NCBI GenBank assembly: GCA_937625935.1
Contig: OW569357.1
Span: 434,001-498,000, forward strand
DNA length: 64,000 bases
Source: Tetramitus jugosus
Taxonomy: Eukaryota > Heterolobosea > Eutetramitea > Acrasida > Vahlkampfiidae
Reading direction: 5' to 3'
In this document: piece after piece, positions 41,601 through 51,289 of the stretch
How the letters are laid out: every line of letters starts with the position of its first letter
Position numbering within the stretch: the stretch's first letter is position 1
Notes under the pieces: generated by a model
Seen by the model: the letters and a program-made list of their open reading frames with translations, nothing else
The model's database searches: none
Told to the model about the DNA's origin: nothing
Program-made: the position numbers and the translations under genes

Positions 41601-42435
41601 AATGGTTACTGTACTCGAAGCCACAACGAAAACAAATCAAAATGCTCACCAAAAGAATAGAAATATCACGACGAATAACCTTGACAGTTCGGCAATCAAT
41701 CCTGCACTGGTGCTTCCCAAGGACATTGCAAAAACATTGCAGTCCAGATTTGGAATTACAGCCACGCTCATTGAACGATTCTCCTGCAAGTGCTCAATCG
41801 GAAACCAAGATGAGCATGGCACATTGTACTTGTTCGATAACTGTTTTTGCTTCGATGCATTTGGTAACTACAGTATCGATGCGTCGGACTTGATTGCTTC
41901 ATGGCACAAGGTGGACAAGATTGACTATTACCCACAGGAAATGGAGATTGTCATGACATTCAACGACGGAAGAGTTGTTTTGTTCTATCGTTTTCTAACA
42001 GAGATGTCTGTTGTTAAGCGATGCGTGAGTCAACTGTACAACACTTTTAAGAGCAACAATGATAACTTGACGACACTCAAGTCATCAGATCCGAAAACTT
42101 ACTTTACTGCCAGGTTTGGCTTCAAGGGCGACGCACTAAACAAATCAATTGCGTGCAGTGTACCTGGTTCAGCATTCTTCCCAATCTATGGTGTGTTATA
42201 CATTGGTTTTGAGAATATTTGTTTCGAGAAGGATAATCAACCAGGTTTCATTTCTTTCACTCTGAAAGCAATCCAGTCAACTTGCGTCAAGTCCTGGAAT
42301 TGGCGAAGTAATAGCTGTCTCAGCATAACTGTTGCGAGCAGCACGACAACGGAACCACAGGTTCACAAGTTTATTATTCCTAACATGGCAGACCAAGTGG
42401 AAGAGTGGCTCAAACAGGCAACTACAAACTTTTGA
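38692..42435 (+). CDS. Munc13/BAIAP3-like MUN-domain protein with two GRAM-like domains (1247 aa)
   Basis: The MHD1-like region (LIKLIQLMSGRIEYIIYYSS, then YLKFTSTAIRFYYDRIAEDY) and MHD2-like region (YHTAFKKILRSIYAIF, L-M-P-D-I-S, V-I-L-R-H-L-V-S-Y-V-S-T-Y-F-S-G-D-G-E-G-I) match the MUN module that opens syntaxin and primes vesicles for exocytosis. An acidic disordered insert lies between them (about 555-600). The last ~260 residues contain two GRAM-like domains (H-G-T-L-Y-L-F-D-N-C-F-C-F and Y-G-V-L-Y-I-G-F-E-N-I-C-F). No C2 domain is visible, unlike animal Munc13. The likely role is membrane-docked priming of vesicle fusion. The true N-terminus may lie in the upstream ORF. Confidence 0.72.
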   Translation: MNRDITNKECDIILNLFKKGNVVKNMRKYGEVRLSLPYLIQLMHPKHSSWGCHVYETNFDVMEYSSKSQSNIQNKIGEMNVTLNMRMQMFPRIRSDHIAVRGDQAPSFHFLFDIMIDKFIDYNMQHRHSRNRFELLTFHQKWLIEEYCNQHGISEIYRKLSLMRLIVRKTDILLLSVNEFRQSIDFVINGVKSKTVIASRKELDMLVGIKDELVKKIEFILAQFITLLDGGSRHVLEVLVELLEYMQTKNDIEEESMTPQEFAGYLESLVSRAVDQDYRNLRKEQIEMCEEDQENICAASLIKLIQLMSGRIEYIIYYSSVIPEYLKFTSTAIRFYYDRIAEDYETVFKLSGFSGYQMLFFCRKLEEYHDEISECLGFNVTKRRNFRTIDIPTISRGYEEKYVQELKSRLITHIQRAVELETWKPVGEKCLHSQSLVDFFTSANQTLAYMIDVEFMTERILNLYCEAVGDCVVEYAKILQLLCIREILRYNDSKQPTRKSLLNLQNLLNSGTKDDAHREIDITPEFTIKLNNIEASSQQYRHIVKSVTEVKLKIENDDTSDEYDEVTDSEKDDDSSSKDDQSETEKDNHTQVDKEDEDDDIESEKTASIVTKFSSTMNDLNIICDDLISLIALQFEPTIQLTLMRTMQQLKKDTKKQSELTEEEMIDMYGKSVCKSFKTMFLDSVLTPNLATLSENIYHTAFKKILRSIYAIFLKQCEDILMPDISFGHVSHDILNSTQMVILRHLVSYVSTYFSGDGEGIQEDVMAKQRRFINSVFRMSEMSTEKLIELYTKLTKTSGGRSSPIKGYHALSILSTRRKMDKTAAKFIKDNTDRSLQMLLLHEFGINSDAEHQNNYSTSVVSSYPAMNENLKRGKCFLLPSFLLWKPYYGKSTKGDPSFAKKLTAIDRFGCKIKILLNHVRELKPLNPLVGKGIKFFLNDRTTVRIYLETRKARDQLLQQIVQECKKLEVMVTVLEATTKTNQNAHQKNRNITTNNLDSSAINPALVLPKDIAKTLQSRFGITATLIERFSCKCSIGNQDEHGTLYLFDNCFCFDAFGNYSIDASDLIASWHKVDKIDYYPQEMEIVMTFNDGRVVLFYRFLTEMSVVKRCVSQLYNTFKSNNDNLTTLKSSDPKTYFTARFGFKGDALNKSIACSVPGSAFFPIYGVLYIGFENICFEKDNQPGFISFTLKAIQSTCVKSWNWRSNSCLSITVASSTTTEPQVHKFIIPNMADQVEEWLKQATTNF

Positions 42436-42630
42436 AATGTTGTAAGGCGCGAAAACATCTGTAAAACATCCAATAAACCATTCGACCTCCGAGACATTCC
42501 AAATCAAAGATGGAACATCAAGGTCGATTCCAATTGGGAACTCCGAAACGCAAAAAATATTTTTTCGGCCGAAAAATCAAACAACAAGAAATCAACAACA
42601 AAAAAGTAAAACAAAAGCATAACAAAAAAA

Positions 42631-43389
42631 ATGAAGCTCTACCCTCAACCCAGTGCCCCTCTGCTGGACCTCAACTTTGGCAACAATGAAAACTACAACA
42701 TTCCTCAACAATCTCCCCTCTCTGAATACGAATATCAAAAACAAGAACAGCAACCACTTGTGACCAATGAAAATCTGCCATCAGAGTTCCAGAACATTGA
42801 TACAAGCAAGTTTCATCTTCACAAACTCGATCGATTTCATGACTCTCTCACATCACTTGCCATTCTCTATCATGTTCAAGAAGAAGACATTAAACGATTG
42901 AATCGATTTACTGATTTGGACCTGTATATGAAACCATATCTCATTATTCCAAGAATGAGTGTCAATGCACTGTTGACCGAGTACAAGCAAGAAACATTGA
43001 GTGTTGCGCAACAATTATCGCGCGAACAAGACAAGCAACGGCGGTTGACTACGGTTTTTTCCCGCGTTCACAAAACGGCGACCCTCGAAGAAGCGCGGTA
43101 TTATTTGAGCTACAATGATTGGGATTTGGAGCGCGCCAAAAATCATTTGATGGAAGACAGAGAATGGGAGAATCAACAACAAACGAAACAAGAGTCACAT
43201 CAGTTATGGTTGAATGAGCCCAATAGTGGTAGTAGTAGTGACAGTGGATATTATCCTAGGAGCAGCACGAGCAGTGGAGTTCCATTGTTGAGTGGCAGTG
43301 GAAATCTTGTAAAGAGAGGTGTGAGAAGAATGGATGAGCATGAGAATGCGACAGTGACGATGCGAGAAGGTCATCATCATGTTCTTTGA
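42631..43389 (+). CDS. Cytosolic LysM-domain protein with UBA-like C-terminal helices (252 aa)
   Basis: Residues about 57-108 form a LysM motif (LHKLDRFHDSLTSLAILYHV, I-K-R-L-N-R-F, Y-L-I-I-P). There is no signal peptide, as in the intracellular LYSMD1/2 and NCOA7/OXR1-type LysM proteins, so a peptidoglycan role is unlikely. Residues about 145-180 (ATLEEARYYLSYNDWDLERA, then K-N-H-L-M-E-D) resemble a UBA or UBA-like three-helix bundle. The Ser/Gly-rich tail is disordered. The gene follows the MUN gene by 195 bases on the same strand. Confidence 0.75.
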   Translation: MKLYPQPSAPLLDLNFGNNENYNIPQQSPLSEYEYQKQEQQPLVTNENLPSEFQNIDTSKFHLHKLDRFHDSLTSLAILYHVQEEDIKRLNRFTDLDLYMKPYLIIPRMSVNALLTEYKQETLSVAQQLSREQDKQRRLTTVFSRVHKTATLEEARYYLSYNDWDLERAKNHLMEDREWENQQQTKQESHQLWLNEPNSGSSSDSGYYPRSSTSSGVPLLSGSGNLVKRGVRRMDEHENATVTMREGHHHVL

Positions 43390-43560
43390 TTTTCATGATT
43401 TTGATGATTGTATTATAATAGCGCTGAAATAAAGATTTGTACAGTAACTCGGATTTTATGGCAAAATAAATTATTTATTTTTCATTGTATTCATGTTTGG
43501 ATGTAGCTTTTGCTTTGTTCTTGGCAATCGTACAACCAGATCAGATGAGTAACCATAAAC

Positions 43561-44644
43561 TTAGAGGGATTGATAGGTCTCGCCCTTGTTCGTAATCTTT
43601 CTAAACAAATCAACAATGAGCATGACACCGTCCTTCAGCAAGAATGGAATGTCGATCCAGAAGCGAACATTAGGAATCATCTCGATTCCTTCCTTTTGTA
43701 ACTTGAACTTGCAAATGACAAATCCAATGACAAAGTACAGAATGAGAGCGACAGCAGACAAAGTGAGAATGAGACCTCCCCAACCATAGACACAACCTAA
43801 AGCTCCACACTTTCTTCCAGTTGGACCACCTGGAGATGGAGGATTTGGTGTATTATCACACAAATTAGGGCAAGCACACTTGGATGTGTATTCAAACACA
43901 AAAACACTTGTCGCAGCGCTAGGCATTTGATTTTCCTGAACAAATCGGAAACCTTGAGCTGTAGATGCAGTCGGATCGCAGAGAACATGAATCTCTGCCT
44001 TGTTTGTGTATCCTTCGACTTTGGTGTTATCATAGGTAATCTTGAGACCTCCCTTGGGATCAGTTGGATTGAGCATACTAGTTCTGACAGAGCCTTGAGT
44101 CACTGTATCGGAGAGAGTGATGCAGTCAGATCCACTGGCTTGTCTCTTGATGGCCATGGATTGTTTTCCAGGACAGTTTTGTGTTCCCTTGAGATTGTTG
44201 CAAATTTGTACAATATAACGATCATTGTCTGATTTTGCTTCGAATGGACCACCACTGCATCATGTGCCACATGGAAGCAACACAACAGAATGAGAATTTG
44301 AACAAACGAGAATTTTGTGGGAAGGTGTAAGCGAGCGCTCATTTTTTTTCTGTAAAAGCTTTCACATTTTTCACACGCAAGGAACAAGAAGGGGCAGCAA
44401 TCCATAGCCATGACATAAATAAAGCTTCGCCTCCCTTGGGCTGAGCTCATCCTTGCAGCTTCTGGCATGTGTCGTGAAAAAGAAGATGAAGAAAATGAAA
44501 AACATACGTTGAAGGTAAGGCCTTGGACAGTAAATACTTGTTGGAACCAGCTATGAAATCGCATGGACTGCTACATTGAATAAGAATTACATTGCACAAA
44601 ACTAACAGTACAACCGCAATAAAAATGCTGCTTCTCGTCATCAT
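43561..44644 (-). CDS. Mannose-6-phosphate receptor homology (MRH) domain membrane protein (2 exons, 276 aa)
   Basis: Exon 1 is 44644-44508 and exon 2 is 44254-43561. The 253-nt intron has a GTATGT donor and TGCAG acceptor. A signal peptide (about 1-24) precedes an MRH-type lumenal domain with Y-L-L-S-K-A-L, Y-I-V-Q-I-C-N-N-L, N-C-P-G-K-Q, I-H-V-L-C-D and a closing F-E-Y-T-S-K-C-A-C-P. One TM helix (GGLILTLSAVALILYFVIGF) and a short cytosolic tail (K-E-G-I-E-M-I-P-N-V-R-F-W) follow. The layout fits cation-dependent mannose-6-phosphate receptor or Atg27-like proteins that sort cargo between Golgi and endolysosomes. It is divergent from the ABC transporter. Confidence 0.85.
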
Positions 44645-45238
44645 TTTTCCCTAAAAACAAAATTTGTGTGTTGACTGATTTTGAACTCGATGTGTGAGAC
44701 CTCCAATGTGGAGATTTTTAGCGCGATTCGGTTTCTGCGCCCTTCCATCGAGTTCGTAGAAACTTGAGAAATACGTGTTGGGCCCTTTCCAGTGGATAGG
44801 TTGAAGGAAGTCCAGCAGCAGTACTTAACACAGTGGTGATTGTATTCTATGATAATAAGCAACAACAAGAAATAGATTCTGCCAAATGGAAAATCTCCGG
44901 TAATTGAGTGAAGAAGAATACAGTATTGAAGTCTCAAAGAGCTCCTTGGAAATTCAAACAACATTGCGCAGAGCTCCGGAAATTATACCTGTTACAAAGA
45001 TTGGTCAATCAAACTGTTCGCTGTTACAATGAAATAACCAAAACTTCCCATCTCAGGGGAATATTTGCAGAAGAGTTCATTCCTTTTGTTGAAGCGCGCA
45101 TGTTTTGTCCGCAATGTTTCACACCGCGCCAAAGGATCTCTTCAAAGAGTTCTGAAAACACCAGAAAAACATTGAACAAGACATAAAACATCATCAATCA
45201 CACATCTACTACCAACCATTTGAAAGATTGATAAAAAT
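44645..45238. promoter_or_regulatory. Divergent intergenic region between MRH and ABCC genes
   Basis: The leftward MRH gene (start 44644) and the rightward ABCC gene (start 45239) are separated by 594 bases. A frame from 44908 to 45186 is open but lacks a usable ATG near its start and shows no family signature. No gene is called. Confidence 0.4.
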
Positions 45239-48200
45239 ATGAGTCAGTCTACAGACGCACCCAGCAGTCGTTCCAATGTTGTTGATAAGTATATGGAGAA
45301 TGAGCAAGACGATGAGACGCTTCAGAAAGAGTGTCCAGAAGTGAATGCCAACTTTATCAGCAGATTGTTATTGTATGTTGATTGATTGTATACTCTTTTT
45401 TTTACTGTGCACACATCACGATAGCATGTAGTCGAACGAAAGCTAAACAACTTGTTCTCTCGTTCTCTTGTGGACATGTTTAATGTGTGAAAATAAATTT
45501 TTTTTTTGCTTTTGGATATAATAGTTGGTGGTTCAATCCATTGATTGCTACAGGTTACAAGAAACCACTGGAGATGTCAGACATGTATCAATTGAGACCA
45601 ACTGATGAGGCACATCACTTATCGAGTGAATTGTGGAAGAATTGGTACTCTCAATCGAATCCTTCACTGCTCAAAACTCTTCACTTGACATTTGGCACAA
45701 GGTTCTATCTGGCTGGTCTCATCAAACTGATCTATGATATCATTCAGTTGACTTCACCCTATTTTATCAAGTTGATTGTCGATTATGTGTCAAATACCAA
45801 TGCACCAATGTGGCAGGGATACCTCTATGTGATTCTACTGTTTCTATTGAATGTAGTGGGTACCTTGATGATCAATCAATACTTTCACCAGGTATGTTGT
45901 GCATGTGTGAGTGTCTATTGAACAAGCCAGTTGTATTGATTCATTTTTTTTGTTTGTGCGTTACATGCTGTTTAGGTCATGTCTCTTGGTATGAATGTGA
46001 GAACAGCATTAAGAGCAGCCATCTATAAGAAGTCATTGTCATTGTCGAGTGAAGCAAGACAAGCAATGAACACTGGTGATATTATTAATTATATGAGTGT
46101 GGATACTCAAAAACTGTGTGATTTGTTGTCGTATTTGCACATTATTTGGTCTGCAGTTTTCCAAATTGTTGTCTGTCTCGCATTTTTATTCTATTTTATT
46201 GGAGTGTCGGCGGTGGCTGGACTAGTGATTATGATTATCATTATTCCTTCACAGACACTTGTTGCTCGATTTACTCACAAGATTAGAGCAAAAATGCTAA
46301 AGTATTCTGGAGGTGAGTTGATTTTGACTTTGTGCTTAGCTTGGCTATTGATCATTGTACTAATGCTGTCTTTTTTGTTTGTTGTTGCCGAATGATTAGA
46401 TCGTGTCAAGACAATCAATGAGATATTGATGGGTATTCGTGTCATCAAGTTTTACGCATGGGAGAATTCATTTTTGCAAAAGACACTGGGCTTTAGAAAT
46501 TTGGAACTGAAACAGATTAGAAACGCCATGGTCCTCGGTACTGTTAGTGCTACTTTTCTAGGTTTGTCTCCACTCTTTGTTTCTCTGAGTACATTCACCC
46601 TTTATGTCTTGCTTGGAAACACATTGAAGGCATCAATCATTTTCCCAGCATTGGGTTATTTCAACATGCTTCGTTTTCCATTGTTCCTCCTGCCAAACAT
46701 TGTCACAAGCTTGGCAGAGTCAAGAGTGTCAATCAGGAGATTGAATGCATTCTTGCACGCCGAGGAAATTACTCCAGTGAATGTCGAAGATGATGCAACA
46801 ACGTCCATTAAGATCACAAATGGAGATTTCGCATGGAAAACAACTACTGCAACGAGTGGACCAGAGCACGAAAAGACAAACTCCAAGAAGAAGAAGAAGG
46901 GTCAGGGATCCTATTCCAAATTGGATGAAAAGGAGGCTGAATCTCCAACTGATGACGACAATGTTAAGTTAACAGATGAGGACAAGGAAGAAGAGGAGAA
47001 AGCAAGCACTATCGGCACATTGAAAAATATTAATCTCACTGTTCCAAAGGGCTCTCTGACAGCGATTGTTGGTCTAGTAGGATCAGGAAAGGTATGCTCA
47101 TTTTTATTGCTTTGCTTTGTTCATCAATCAAACAAATATTAATGCATTTTCTTCGACCAAAGTCTTCTTTGTTGAGTGCGATTATTGGTGAGATGAAGCA
47201 GGTGAATGGGACCACAACTATTTCATCCAATATTGCCTATTGCCCACAGCAAGCTTGGATTCAAAACTGCACTGTCAGAGAAAACATCACTTTTGGTTTG
47301 CCATTTGATGAACAGCGATATAGAGATGCGATCCAGTATTGTGCACTTGAGCGAGACTTGGAAATCTTACCAGCCGGTGATGCTACAGAAATTGGTGAAA
47401 AGGGTATCAATCTATCTGGTGGTCAAAGACAACGTATTAATTTAGCTCGTGCCGTCTACTCGAATGCTGACACCTTCCTTCTCGATGATATTTTGTCCGC
47501 TGTTGATGCTCATGTTGGTCGATATATTTTTGATGAGTGTATTATGAAACTTTTGAGAGACAAGACCAGAGTTTTGGTGACTCATCAGTGGCAATATTTG
47601 AAGTATTGCGATCATGTTGTTGTGATGAAAGATGGCACCGTCGTTGAGAGTGGAACTCACGAAGAGTTGATGCAAAACGGATCTTTTTCCGAAACATTGA
47701 AAACATTTACGAACGAAAGCGATGCCCACGAGGATGAAGAGCCAGAATCGAACACAGAGAATGCAGAAGATACCGAAGTGGAGAAAGTTGAGGAGAAGAA
47801 GAAAGAGTCAACTGTCGGTAAGCTCATGGAGAAAGAAGAGAGAGAAACTGGAAGTGTCAAATTTGACGTTTACAAGAAGTATGCCAAGTACGCAGGTGGT
47901 TACCACTACACTGTCATTATCCTATCTCTATTCGTTTTATCTCAAGCTACATTGATTGGAAATAGCTACTGGTTGGCTTATTGGAGTGACCAAACATCTG
48001 ACAAGGTAGGCAAAACTCCTCGTCCTATTCGATTCTATCTGGGTATTTACTTTGCCTTTGGTGCTGCAGCTGTGATATTGCAACTGGTAAGAGAATTGAT
48101 GTTTGCACTTGTTGGATTAGTTTCGTCGAAGAATTTGCACGCCAAAGCACTCAACAACATTTTGCGTGCTCCTACAAGATTCTTTGATACGACTCCTGTT

Positions 48201-49765
48201 GGTCGAATCATCAGTCGTTTCTCCAAAGATACGGAAAGTATTGATAGTTCAATCATTTTGAGTTTGAGATCATTCCTCAGTACTGCCTTCGGAGTGTTTG
48301 GAGTGTTCCTTATTATTGCATATGTCACACCACTTTTCCTAGTGCCTGTTGTGCCTATTATGGTTGGCTATTACTTCATTCAGCATTACTATCGTAGCAC
48401 TAGTAGAGAACTGAAAAGGCTTGACTCTATCTCAAGATCGCCACTATTTGCTCATTTTAGTGAGTCGCTAACCGGTATCAGCACCATCCGTGCCTACAGT
48501 GACCAAGAAAGATTTATGAAAGAAAACGAGAAGAAGCTCGACACGAACAACAAGGCCTTTTTCTGTCAACTATGCTCACAGAGATGGTTGTCTGTTCGTT
48601 TGGAGATGATTGGTACGGTTATTTTGGCTGCTAGTGCACTATTTTGTGTGATTGGAAAAATTTTGCCTGGTTTCGCTCGAGTCGATGGTGGAATGGCTGG
48701 TCTCGCATTGAGCTACGCTCTTCAAATTACTGGTTCATTGAATTGGACAGTGAGAGCATTCTCTGAGACTGAAGCAGCAATGAACTCTGTTGAAAGAGTG
48801 TTGCATTACTGTGAGGAAATTGACCAAGAGGCTGCCTATGAAATTCCAGAGACACAACCAAGCGAGGAATGGCCTCAAACAGGTAACATTTCATTCAAGA
48901 ATGTGTACATGAAGTACCGTCCTGATTTGGACTATGTTCTCAAAGGTTTGGATGCATCAGTCTACGGTGCTGAAAAGATTGGTATCGTTGGAAGAACGGG
49001 TGCCGGAAAGGTATGAATTGCAACTTTTTTTGATAACTGTTTCCGTTCACACAAACACTTACTGACTCTCTCTACACACAATAGTCAACGCTGCTGACCG
49101 TGTTGTTCCGCTTGACCGAGTTGGACAAGGGCTCCATTACTATTGATAATGTTGATATTTCGAACATTGGTCTCCACGATTTGAGATCCAGGTTGTCGAT
49201 CATTCCTCAAGATCCTGTGTTGTTCAGCGGTACAGTTCGATTCAATCTCGATCCATTTGATAACCACACGGACAGAGAGGTGTGGCAGGCACTTGAGAGA
49301 GCTCACATCAAATCACTGGTCGAGAATCTCCCATTGCAATTGTCAGACACTGTGGCCGAGTATGGTGAGAACTTTTCTGTTGGTCAGAGACAGCTCTTCT
49401 GTCTCGCCAGAGCCATCCTGAGACAAACAAAGATTCTCGTGTTGGACGAAGCAACAGCCAGTGTCGATTTGGAAACTGATGCTCTCATTCAACACACTGT
49501 GAGAACAGAGTTTGCAGACCGAACTGTGTTGACCATTGCTCACAGATTGAACACCATTATTGACTCTGATAGAATCATGGTTCTCGATCAGGGAGAACTC
49601 GTCGAGTTTGACACACCAAGAAATCTGCTGTCTGACAAGGACAGTCGCTTCACAGGTCTGTGCCGCCAGACTGGCAAGCAAAACTTCAAGTTTTTGAAAC
49701 AAACTGCATTTGGAGAAATTTCGTTGGCTGAGGAATTGCAAAAACAATCAAGCTCTAGACTCTAG
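45239..49765 (+). CDS. ABCC/MRP-type full ABC transporter (6 exons, about 1352 aa)
   Basis: Exons are 45239-45372, 45525-45891, 45976-46312, 46400-47091, 47163-49010 and 49085-49765, all with GT-AG introns in frame. It has two membrane domains and two ATPase domains. NBD1 has Walker A G-L-V-G-S-G-K-S, signature L-S-G-G-Q-R-Q-R and Walker B F-L-L-D-D-I-L-S-A-V-D. NBD2 has G-R-T-G-A-G-K-S, F-S-V-G-Q-R-Q-L and I-L-V-L-D-E-A-T-A-S-V-D. The L-L-D-D...S-A-V-D form and degenerate second signature are typical of ABCC proteins that export conjugates, drugs or organic anions. There is no N-terminal TMD0, as in ABCC4/5. A Lys/Glu-rich insert precedes NBD1. Introns 4 and 5 split each Walker A between Lys and Ser. 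Confidence 0.93.
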
Positions 49766-49970
49766 AAATGCCCTTTTGCAAGATCAATTGACAACAACAC
49801 ACAATACATTCATTTTTGACATTTCAATTTGTTGTCCCGGGAATTCTCGTAAAGCACGAACATGGTCGGAATAAGCTCACGGAACAAAATCTGAACTCTC
49901 GGAGAAAAACTCGATCGAAAAACAACCAAAATCAAAAACAAACAACACAACAACAGAGAGAATATCACCA

Positions 49971-50705
49971 ATGCCATCATCATCCACATCAACGACCGTG
50001 AAAACACCACCACTCTTCTCTCATCACGTCTGGGGAAATAGAGGGCCTGCACGAATGGCACTCACAGGCTTTGGTCTCGGCACTCTTTTTGGATTGAGTC
50101 TCTTTGTGTTGCTCTGGGCAAGAAACTCTTGGAGCAATTATGCCTTTTATTTTGCTGCACTCTCCTTGTTTCACCTGTGGGAATTTTGCTATGTGGCCAT
50201 GTTTCATCCGAATGAGCTCGGGTTCAATTCCTTCCTCCTGAACCACTCCAAAGCGTACACGACTGCTTTTTTGATGGCGAACGCCGAGTATTTGATTGAA
50301 CGACTTTTTTTGTTGCCGACCGCGTGGAAAGCAAACCCTGTGTTTACGGTTCTGGGCGGAGTTATGGTCGCCGGAGGATTGGCGATTCGAATTTTGGCAA
50401 TGTATACAGCAGGGAGTCATTTTCATCATTTGGTGCGTGAGGAACGTGAGGAGAATCACAAGTTGGTCACATTTGGTATTTATCAATACTTTAGACATCC
50501 TTCGTACTTTGGATGGTTCTGGTACTCTGTTGGCACGCAAGTCTTGCTGTGTAATCCTGTGTGCGTTGTTGCCTATGCCTACGTTTCATTCCTGTTCTTC
50601 AAGGATCGAATTGCAGATGAAGAAGAGAATTTGATCAAGTTCTTTGGTAATGACTATGTCCAATACAGGAATAGAACTATGGTGGGCATTCCATTCATTC
50701 ATTGA
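49971..50705 (+). CDS. ICMT: Protein-S-isoprenylcysteine O-methyltransferase (244 aa)
   Basis: ICMT methylates the prenylated C-terminal cysteine of CaaX proteins such as Ras and Rho at the ER. Several hydrophobic helices precede the family's C-terminal signature: H-L-V-R-E-E-R-E-E-N-H-K-L-V-T-F-G-I-Y-Q-Y-F-R-H-P-S-Y-F-G, then a hydrophobic turn and K-D-R-I-A-D-E-E-E-N-L-I-K-F-F-G-N-D-Y. The R-H-P-x-Y and E-E-x-x-L motifs bind S-adenosylmethionine in this family. Length is slightly below human ICMT (284 aa). Its substrates would include the Ras targets of RasGEFs such as the one near 7.5 kb. The region just upstream is CAA/AAC-rich leader. Confidence 0.93.
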   Translation: MPSSSTSTTVKTPPLFSHHVWGNRGPARMALTGFGLGTLFGLSLFVLLWARNSWSNYAFYFAALSLFHLWEFCYVAMFHPNELGFNSFLLNHSKAYTTAFLMANAEYLIERLFLLPTAWKANPVFTVLGGVMVAGGLAIRILAMYTAGSHFHHLVREEREENHKLVTFGIYQYFRHPSYFGWFWYSVGTQVLLCNPVCVVAYAYVSFLFFKDRIADEEENLIKFFGNDYVQYRNRTMVGIPFIH

Positions 50706-50792
50706 GTGAAAAGTTCTGTGCAGTCATAAAACTATTATTATTGTATATTCATGCAAGTTTAAAACCACGTAATTATTTATTATTTCAGAAAA

Positions 50793-51179
50793 TTACAATT
50801 GTTTTTGTTTGCGGAACTGTGAAGCGAGATCGGACAAGGTGACCGATGCCTTGTAACCTCTGATTGGTGTCATATCTGCATAATGGTACGTCTTTTGGCC
50901 AATCACCTCTCTTGCTCTCTCCAAACTTGGTTCTTCATCACCAACAAATTGAATGACTTGATCTTCAGCAGAGTAGCTGTATGAGCCCGTAGCAAATGAC
51001 AAGTAACGATCTGTTGTCGCAAATGGAATGGCTTCTGTTTCAATTCTCACATAAACAAATTGAGCATTGGCACAAAAGTAGTACGTGTGATGATCGGTAC
51101 CGTTTTGCAAGTGTGCATGAGCAGTGGTCTTTGTCCATTTGGTTCCAGGTAAATCTTCGATCGATACTTGAGATGACAT
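50793..51179 (-). CDS. Small unrecognised protein, lipocalin-like at most (128 aa)
   Basis: No firm family. It starts MSSQVSIEDLPGTKWTKTTA, where the G-x-W near the N-terminus and the alternating strand-like segments (YYFCANAQFVYVRIETEAIP, FATGSYSYSAEDQVIQFVGD) loosely recall calycin/lipocalin barrels. No signal peptide is present. The frame continues upstream to 51374 across the 3' end of the next gene (ends 51290), so the ATG at 51179 is taken as start. Confidence 0.55.
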   Translation of the reverse strand: MSSQVSIEDLPGTKWTKTTAHAHLQNGTDHHTYYFCANAQFVYVRIETEAIPFATTDRYLSFATGSYSYSAEDQVIQFVGDEEPSLERAREVIGQKTYHYADMTPIRGYKASVTLSDLASQFRKQKQL

Positions 51180-51289
51180 TCGTGCACAGGTTTCTTCTTT
51201 ATTTACTTTTTGTTTTGTTTGATCAACAAGTTTCCAGTGGGAAGATGAACATTTTTTTTCGCAACACGTCAGCCTCTGGATGTTGGGTT

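Noticed and set aside
44908-45186. 92-codon ORF upstream of the ABCC gene
   Set aside because: It starts at a non-ATG codon, has no recognisable domain and lies in the divergent promoter region.
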